NCBI GenBank assembly: GCA_016293535.1
Contig: JAEDEB010000060.1
Span: 1-12,903, forward strand
Origin: Bacteroidales bacterium
GTDB taxonomy: Bacteria; Bacteroidota; Bacteroidia; Bacteroidales; UBA932
DNA: 12,903 bases
Reading direction: 5' to 3'
The first letter of the stretch is position 1, and each line of letters starts with the position of its first letter. Below the pieces are notes generated by a model, which saw only the letters and a program-made list of their open reading frames with translations, had not been told where the DNA came from and did not search any database. Position numbers and translations under genes: made by a program. Below are positions 7,979 to 12,903 of this stretch, piece by piece.

Positions 7979-9751
7979 ATGAAAAAGAATATATTATACA
8001 TATCTGCCGCTTTTCTGGCACTGAATTCCTGCTCCTTCCTCGATCCTCTTGAGAACGGTTCCTACAATGAGGACAATTACAGGGAATATCCGAAGATAAT
8101 CAGAGGCTTTGTCGATAAGGCATACAATCTCCGACCTTCTACCTACTATGCCAACGAATTCATAGGCAGCGATGCCGCCGCCGACAATGCGGTCTATAGA
8201 GTACAGAACGAGGGAATGAGGCTTTTCTCTCTCGGAGGAGGAAATATCAGCTCCAATCCTTTTTCTTCCGTCTGGACCAGAAGTTATGAGGCGATAAATT
8301 ATTGCAATCTCTTTCTCAAGGACAATCTGGGACTGAATACCCACTATCTGCTCGACGCCGAGTCCGATATGGCACTCAGACGCAGTCTTCAGGGGGATGC
8401 ATACGCTCTCAGAGCCTGGTACCATTACGACTTGCTCAGGGTTTTCGGCGGTATGGACGAAAATGGGGAACTCCTTGGTGTGCCGATTATGACCGTGCCA
8501 TCCAGAATCGAGGATGCGGATCCTGCCTCAGTAAGCAGGGCAAGTTTCGACGATACGGTCAGGCAGATACTCGAGGATTGTGATTCGGCTTACGCCTATC
8601 TCCCTCTCAATAACAGGGATTATCCGGGGGACAAGAGCTATGCGACGCCTGTTCTCGGTTCCGTACGTTACCGCTGTTTCGACCAGGTGGCAATCGACGG
8701 ACTGAGGGCAATGACCTGGCTGCTCTGGGCAAGCCCGGCCTTCAACCCCGAGGGGGACAAGGAGAGATACCGTAATGCCGCTTTCTATGCCTCAAGAGTA
8801 ATCAGACACAAACTTGACAAGGAGAGCCAGCTTGGCTTCGACCCTATGGCGGCATTCAACTGGGGTGACATTAACAGCCCGGAAATAGTCCTGCCTACCA
8901 ATGTAGGAACTTCCGCCATTGAGGACAAGTTCTATCCTCAGGGTTTCGGCGGCGATGCCTTTCTCGTTCCGACGCAGGACCTTGTGGACGCCTTCCCTAT
9001 GGCCAACGGCTATCCAATAAGCGATCCCCGTTCGGGATATGATCCTGCCAGGCCGTATGAAGGCAGAGACCCACGTTTTTACGCAACAATCTATTATGAC
9101 GGAGCGCAGATAATCCGCAACACCAATTCGGAGGTAATGTATATCTTCGAGACTTCGTCGGGCTCTAAGGATGCTCCGGGACAAGTGTCCACCTCTCCTA
9201 GCGGATATTATGTCAAGAAGTTTACCTACAGGGGATACAATCCTTATGACGCATCTCCGATCCGCGGCTATCGCAGTGTTTCCCTGATGCGTTGGGAGCA
9301 GATGTGCCTGATATTCGCCGAGGCGGCCTGCAATGTTGGCAGCCCTCTTCAGAGCTCGGAGTTCGGTCTGTCGGCCAGGGATGCCCTTGCATATCTTCGT
9401 TCCCGTACCACTTCGGACGGAATGAGTGGTCTCGGAAAAGACTCCGACCCTTATCTGAATGAATGTGCAGCCTCTTCAGAACGTTTTATGGAACTGGTCA
9501 GGAATGAATGGCGCATAGTTACCTGTTTTGAGGGAACGCGCTATTTCAATCTCCGCCGCTGGAGCAGACCGGAGGATCTTTCCTCCTTGAATGTGGCGGT
9601 ACACGGAGCTGTGGTCAGCCCGGACGGTTCCTTCAGGACCGTGGAGCTGGAAAAGAGGGACTTCCCTAGTCTTTGGAACCCTCTCCCATCTTCGGAAATC
9701 AGAAAATGTGCTAAACTCCAGCAGAACGCTGGCTGGGATAATTGGAAATGA
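7979..9751 (+). CDS. SusD/RagB-family outer-membrane lipoprotein (partner of the second SusC)
   Basis: This 590-residue predicted surface lipoprotein should form the lid and glycan-binding subunit of the second SusC. The lipobox is LNSC with Cys18 as the lipidated residue, followed by SFLDPLE, the usual start of a mature SusD. Family motifs appear in order: QGDAYALRAWYHYDLLRVFGG at 138-158, WLLWASPAFNP at 247-257 (matching the LLYAASP segment of the first SusD), RWEQMCLIFAEAACN in the later helices, RNEWRIV...FEGTRYFNLRRW ending at 528, and the C-terminal PLPSSEI...QQNAGW. It diverges strongly from the first SusD, so the two pairs are old paralogues rather than a recent duplication. Its stop codon overlaps an ATG (ATGA at 9748-9751), giving tight coupling to the next gene. 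The family is certain, but the ligand is unknown. Confidence 0.95.
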   Translation: MKKNILYISAAFLALNSCSFLDPLENGSYNEDNYREYPKIIRGFVDKAYNLRPSTYYANEFIGSDAAADNAVYRVQNEGMRLFSLGGGNISSNPFSSVWTRSYEAINYCNLFLKDNLGLNTHYLLDAESDMALRRSLQGDAYALRAWYHYDLLRVFGGMDENGELLGVPIMTVPSRIEDADPASVSRASFDDTVRQILEDCDSAYAYLPLNNRDYPGDKSYATPVLGSVRYRCFDQVAIDGLRAMTWLLWASPAFNPEGDKERYRNAAFYASRVIRHKLDKESQLGFDPMAAFNWGDINSPEIVLPTNVGTSAIEDKFYPQGFGGDAFLVPTQDLVDAFPMANGYPISDPRSGYDPARPYEGRDPRFYATIYYDGAQIIRNTNSEVMYIFETSSGSKDAPGQVSTSPSGYYVKKFTYRGYNPYDASPIRGYRSVSLMRWEQMCLIFAEAACNVGSPLQSSEFGLSARDALAYLRSRTTSDGMSGLGKDSDPYLNECAASSERFMELVRNEWRIVTCFEGTRYFNLRRWSRPEDLSSLNVAVHGAVVSPDGSFRTVELEKRDFPSLWNPLPSSEIRKCAKLQQNAGWDNWK

Positions 9752-9759
9752 TGGATATG
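9748..9759 (+). promoter_or_regulatory. susD stop / lipoprotein start junction with three clustered ATGs
   Basis: Three in-frame ATGs lie at 9748, 9751 and 9757, and the first overlaps the susD TGA at 9749-9751 as ATGA. The third is preferred for the lipoprotein because it gives a compact signal peptide (MKRR then a hydrophobic stretch) and matches the GATATGAAAA context also seen at 7979 and 10790. Termination and restart within a dozen bases suggests translational coupling. Confidence 0.5.
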
Positions 9760-10788
9760 AAAAGAAGAATTACCGTATTGGCATTTGCCTCATGTATGCT
9801 CGTGTCCTGTTACGGGGACTACTTCGGTGACTATGAATACTCGGCGGCCTACACCCCGTATCAGTACGACCTCCGTACCTTCGTCTGCGGAGAGAAGGTT
9901 CAGCTGAGCTTTACCGCCGCATTGGCCGGTGTCATCGAGAACACGGAGGACAGGGCTGTAAGCATAGAAATAGACAATAGTCTGCTCGCTTCGGATCTCT
10001 CCGTATTCGACCCGGAGGGCAAGGCCGCTCCTTTCAAGGCCATCGACGGCTTTCTGGGGAAAGGAAGCCTGGGTGCGATAAGTCAGGATTATGTCACGCA
10101 GGAAGTGAAGGCAGCCGGCCTGGATGCCTTTGAGGCCTTGCCGGAGGAGTACTACAGCTACACCTGTGACAAGGCCTTCAGGAAGGGAAGGCATACTGCA
10201 AAGCTTTCCCTTTCCCCTACGGAGGCTATGTTCTCGGATCCGAAGATGCTCGCTCCCCACTATGCCCTCGCTTTCGTGATACGCAGCGCGGATGTGGACT
10301 CGCTTCTCGTCGAAAAGTCATTCCAGATCATGGCCCTGAAGGTTGAGAACCGTTTCTGGGGCAACTGGTATCACGGTGGCCGCAGGGTAGTGCGCAAGAA
10401 TTCTACTGCCGAGATTCTTTCCGATACACGCTACGCATTGGAACTGCCTCAGGCCGATTCGAGGGTATATTCGTTGACTACGGAAAGCGTTAACTCGGTC
10501 ATTTGCGACAAACTCAGCAATATGAGCGGCCGTCTGCGCCTTACTTTCGCGGAGGACGGCACTGTCGCGGTCGAAGATGCGGACGGCTTGCGCCAGCTGC
10601 GTCAGATTCCTGGCATAATCAGCCATCACAACGGTGCCGCGCTCATTCAGGACAGGGAGATATATCTTAATTACGCGTGGTCCAACAACGATGGCACCAC
10701 GACTTACGTGACAGACACTCTCGCCTTCCGCAACCGCATACGCGACGGAATCAACGAGTGGCAGGACGAAAACAGTGAAAACTATTGA
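9757..10788 (+). CDS. DUF1735-type surface lipoprotein, probable glycan-binding protein
   Basis: This 343-residue lipoprotein begins MKRRITVLAFASCMLVSC, with lipobox LVSC and Cys18. Acidic residues close behind the Cys (YGDYFGDYEY) resemble signals that send Bacteroidota lipoproteins to the cell surface. The N-terminal part (about 25-160) carries the DUF1735-like pattern YEYSAAYTPYQYDLRTFV, then beta strands and an IEIDNSLL segment. The C-terminal part (about 195-340) starts VENRFWGNWYHGG and ends IYLNYAWSN...VTDTLAFRNRIRDGINEWQDEN, as in the DUF4361/DUF4973-type domains that accompany DUF1735. No catalytic domain is visible. Proteins of this architecture beside susCD genes are usually regarded as surface glycan-binding proteins, and DUF1735 is known in PULs that handle host N-glycans with GH18 endoglycosidases. 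That substrate would be speculation here. The domain labels come from remembered family patterns, not a search. Confidence 0.8.
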   Translation: MKRRITVLAFASCMLVSCYGDYFGDYEYSAAYTPYQYDLRTFVCGEKVQLSFTAALAGVIENTEDRAVSIEIDNSLLASDLSVFDPEGKAAPFKAIDGFLGKGSLGAISQDYVTQEVKAAGLDAFEALPEEYYSYTCDKAFRKGRHTAKLSLSPTEAMFSDPKMLAPHYALAFVIRSADVDSLLVEKSFQIMALKVENRFWGNWYHGGRRVVRKNSTAEILSDTRYALELPQADSRVYSLTTESVNSVICDKLSNMSGRLRLTFAEDGTVAVEDADGLRQLRQIPGIISHHNGAALIQDREIYLNYAWSNNDGTTTYVTDTLAFRNRIRDGINEWQDENSENY

Positions 10789-10789
10789 T

Positions 10790-12898
10790 ATGAAAAAGTA
10801 TATATGTTCTTTTCTGCTTGCGGCGCTTTTCTTTTTTGCCTGCAAGCCTGTAGTCCTGGAAGAGAAGCCTTTCCTCGAGGCGGAGGCGGAGATGCTGTCC
10901 TCCCTCAGCGGCGACGGTGACGCCTTCAATGTCAGAATCCGTTCCAATGTGGACTGGATGGTCAGCACGGAGGCCGATTGGGTAATTCTCGAAACGACGG
11001 AAGGAAGCGGGGATGCTATCGTAAGCGGAGCAGTGAAAAGGGGAGTGCAGGGCTCCGAACGCAACTGCAGCATATACGTGTCTTGCGAGGAACATAAACT
11101 GCTTTGCGAGATCAGACTTGTGCAGGGCAGTTTCGAACCTGTCATATATCATTTTACCCTCAACGACCTGATAGGCAAGGCGTCAGCTCTTGAGGACGGC
11201 GCTTCTGTGGATATGACGGAATTCTCCGTTACCGGGGGCTACGTGGCGTCCGACGCCTCTGCTGGCAATGCCCCTGAGGGCTATGTGGTCATAACGGACA
11301 ACGGCAGTGATTACCTGCGTGTCGTGACCGGAGACTCTTTCGCATTCGGCTCATTGCTTGAACTCGAAATGAGCAATGCCACCCTTAAGAAGATTGGCAG
11401 CGGCAATTATGCCCTCGAGGGTGCGTCAGTCAGCGCCCGAGAGGCTGAATTCCCTTTTGATCCTCTGCCTGTAGATGCCCTTTCGCTCCCTTCTTTTGAA
11501 AACTGCCTTGTCAGTCTGTCCGGTATTCAGTGTCGCGAGCCCTTCATCGGCAGTTGCTGGAGCGGAGATGTCCTCATGGAGGATGTGACAGACACTTCCC
11601 GCCAGTGCGTGGTCTCTGTCGCTGCGGACGCCGTGTTCGCTTCCGAAAGCGTTGTCGGGAACAGCGGAAGCGTGACGGGAATAGTGGCGGGAGGCAAACT
11701 CCTTCCGCGGCAATTCATTGATATAGAGCTGAATGGCGACAGGGTGGGAGTAAAGGATGTAGTCAAGAAATGGAAGCCTATGGTAATGCTTTTCAGCTCC
11801 CCTGCAGCAAATGTCTCGGACAATCTGAGCATTTCCGGAACCGTGGCCACTTTCTCCGAAAAGGAGGGATATTCCTGTCCGGGCAGCATAAGTTTCGGAG
11901 GTGGGCTGACTAACCTGAAATTTGGCAGCGGAAAGATATCCACCGGCTATGCAAATACCTATATAACCTCGGTGAACTGGGTGGAAGGCGCCTATCTGCA
12001 ATATGAGTTCCCAATAAGCTATGAAATCAGTGGGGAGTGCGAATTCTTTACCAGTCTGACCTGCGCGAAGCCGACCACAATGCCGAAATTCAGCTTTGAG
12101 TGGAGTCTGGACGGAAACAGCTGGAACAAAATGGATGCGATTTACAGCTATTCCTGCACAACGGATGCTTCCGCTATCGCCTCGGCCGAAAAGAATGAGT
12201 TCTCCATACCGTCCGCCACGACCTATCAGCAGGGAACCATTTCCGGGGAATTCACCCTTGCGGAGCCTGTCTCTTCGGGCAGTGTATTCGTCAGGATAAA
12301 GGCGCTTGGCACAGCCACGTCCCTTACCCAGACTCTCAGGTTGAACGCTGGCTGCGCACTTGTAATGAAAGAGGCGGACAGTGATCTTAGCGGTGCAAAC
12401 GTGCTTGCGAGCGAGAACTTCGCGTCCTGCCGTTGGCACGGAAGACCTGTGACCGGATGTTTTATGGGCGGCCTGATACACGTCAACCCAAACAATGTCG
12501 CCACCTCCTACAGTTCTTCCACAGGATGGTCAGCCAGCAACTCTTTGGTGAGGAAGGGATGTCTGCTTTTCAGCACGACCACAGGTGAACTCTGGCTCAC
12601 TTCTCCGGCGCTGACTATGCTTTCGGCACCTACCGACGTCACAGTAACTTTCAAGATCGCTCCATACGTAACCGCTGAAGGTGTCCTGGAAGACGGCCGC
12701 GTGGGAGTGAAGGTAAGCGGATCCGGAACAGTTGTCGGCGACCTTGTCTATGACAGTCCGCTGGATGAGAATCCTTTCGAATGGCATAACGCAAGTGTGA
12801 AGGTGAGCGGCGCCAATGCGGACACCCAGATTTCCATTGGAAAGACCGCAACATCGGCGGGCCGCTTCTATCTGGACGATGTTGTGATAAGAAGATGA
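10790..12898 (+). CDS. Multidomain lipoprotein: BACON-like, DUF5689-like and two beta-rich C-terminal modules
   Basis: This 702-residue protein starts 1 nt after the preceding stop. The ATG at 10790 gives MKKYICSFLLAALFFFAC, a lipoprotein signal with Cys18, although Phe at -3 makes the lipobox weak. Residues about 28-114 look like a BACON domain: RSNVDWMVSTEADWVIL, then a basic stretch, IYVSCEEHK and a closing RLVQGS. Residues about 120-324 fit DUF5689, with FTLNDLIG, EGYVVITDNGSDYLRVV, strands typical of an OB-like fold and FIDIELNGDRV near the end. Residues about 330-530 form a beta-rich module with LSISGTVATF, YEISGECEFF and FEWSLDGNSWNKM. Residues about 538-702 form a jelly-roll-like module opening SENFASCRWHG and ending FYLDDVVIRR, as in many carbohydrate-binding tails. 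No catalytic motif was found. The likely role is surface binding or presentation of substrate. Module borders are estimates. Confidence 0.78.
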   Translation: MKKYICSFLLAALFFFACKPVVLEEKPFLEAEAEMLSSLSGDGDAFNVRIRSNVDWMVSTEADWVILETTEGSGDAIVSGAVKRGVQGSERNCSIYVSCEEHKLLCEIRLVQGSFEPVIYHFTLNDLIGKASALEDGASVDMTEFSVTGGYVASDASAGNAPEGYVVITDNGSDYLRVVTGDSFAFGSLLELEMSNATLKKIGSGNYALEGASVSAREAEFPFDPLPVDALSLPSFENCLVSLSGIQCREPFIGSCWSGDVLMEDVTDTSRQCVVSVAADAVFASESVVGNSGSVTGIVAGGKLLPRQFIDIELNGDRVGVKDVVKKWKPMVMLFSSPAANVSDNLSISGTVATFSEKEGYSCPGSISFGGGLTNLKFGSGKISTGYANTYITSVNWVEGAYLQYEFPISYEISGECEFFTSLTCAKPTTMPKFSFEWSLDGNSWNKMDAIYSYSCTTDASAIASAEKNEFSIPSATTYQQGTISGEFTLAEPVSSGSVFVRIKALGTATSLTQTLRLNAGCALVMKEADSDLSGANVLASENFASCRWHGRPVTGCFMGGLIHVNPNNVATSYSSSTGWSASNSLVRKGCLLFSTTTGELWLTSPALTMLSAPTDVTVTFKIAPYVTAEGVLEDGRVGVKVSGSGTVVGDLVYDSPLDENPFEWHNASVKVSGANADTQISIGKTATSAGRFYLDDVVIRR

Positions 12899-12903
12899 AA
12901 ATT

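Noticed and set aside
9742..9756. Upstream TTG start for the DUF1735-type lipoprotein
   Set aside because: It would add five residues (MEMMD) with acidic charge before the signal peptide. The ATG at 9757 gives a standard lipoprotein signal and the shared start context.
10775..10789. Upstream GTG start for the last lipoprotein
   Set aside because: It overlaps the previous gene and puts MKTID before the signal peptide. The ATG at 10790 is 1 nt after the preceding stop and matches the other starts.
10832..10837. T6 run in the signal peptide of the last gene as a phase-variation tract
   Set aside because: Six T's is too short to be a convincing slippage tract, and it simply encodes Phe residues of the hydrophobic core.
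10877..10891. Short GAGGCG repeat (about two and a half copies)
   Set aside because: It is an in-frame repeat of a few codons for Glu and Ala with too few copies to be a meaningful tandem array.
10318..11145. 275-codon minus-strand open frame spanning the junction of the last two genes
   Set aside because: It covers two supported lipoprotein genes in antisense, has no family resemblance and no plausible start region.
11426..12481. 351-codon open frame on the minus strand
   Set aside because: It lies wholly inside the well-supported plus-strand lipoprotein, has no recognisable domain or signal, and its composition follows from the codon pattern of the opposite strand.

Overview
This window is one strand-uniform, gene-dense block from a member of the Bacteroidota, most likely Bacteroidales. 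Two SusC/SusD outer-membrane glycan-uptake pairs are followed by two further predicted lipoproteins, the usual layout of a polysaccharide utilization locus (PUL). Other signs agree: Bacteroidota-specific families (SusC/RagA, SusD, DUF1735-like, BACON/DUF5689-like), no Shine-Dalgarno sites but A-rich stretches before the starts, a base composition judged by eye at about half GC or slightly more, and free use of AGG/AGA Arg and ATA Ile codons. The genus cannot be decided from the sequence.

Layout: 1-83 is a short leader with an imperfect inverted repeat that could be an operator. 84-3248 is a full-length SusC with an N-terminal extension domain. 3251-5140 is a large SusD lipoprotein. 5145-7970 is a second SusC that lacks the N-terminal extension. 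7979-9751 is a second SusD lipoprotein. 9757-10788 is a DUF1735-type lipoprotein. 10790-12898 is a four-module lipoprotein (BACON-like, DUF5689-like and two beta-rich C-terminal modules). Gaps between genes are 2, 4, 8, 5 and 1 nt, so all six are very probably one transcript with coupled translation. No stretch above 100 nt lacks a gene, and there is no terminator at the right edge, so the operon probably continues.

Likely joint action: the two lipoproteins at the 3' end would capture a glycan or glycoconjugate at the cell surface. The SusD lids would deliver it to the SusC channels, which import it into the periplasm with TonB energy. No degradative enzyme, sensor or regulator is encoded here, so the substrate cannot be named. 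The enzymes should lie downstream or elsewhere. The most interesting points are the asymmetry of the two SusC proteins, the leader inverted repeat, a strong perfect hairpin inside the first susD, and the composite last protein.
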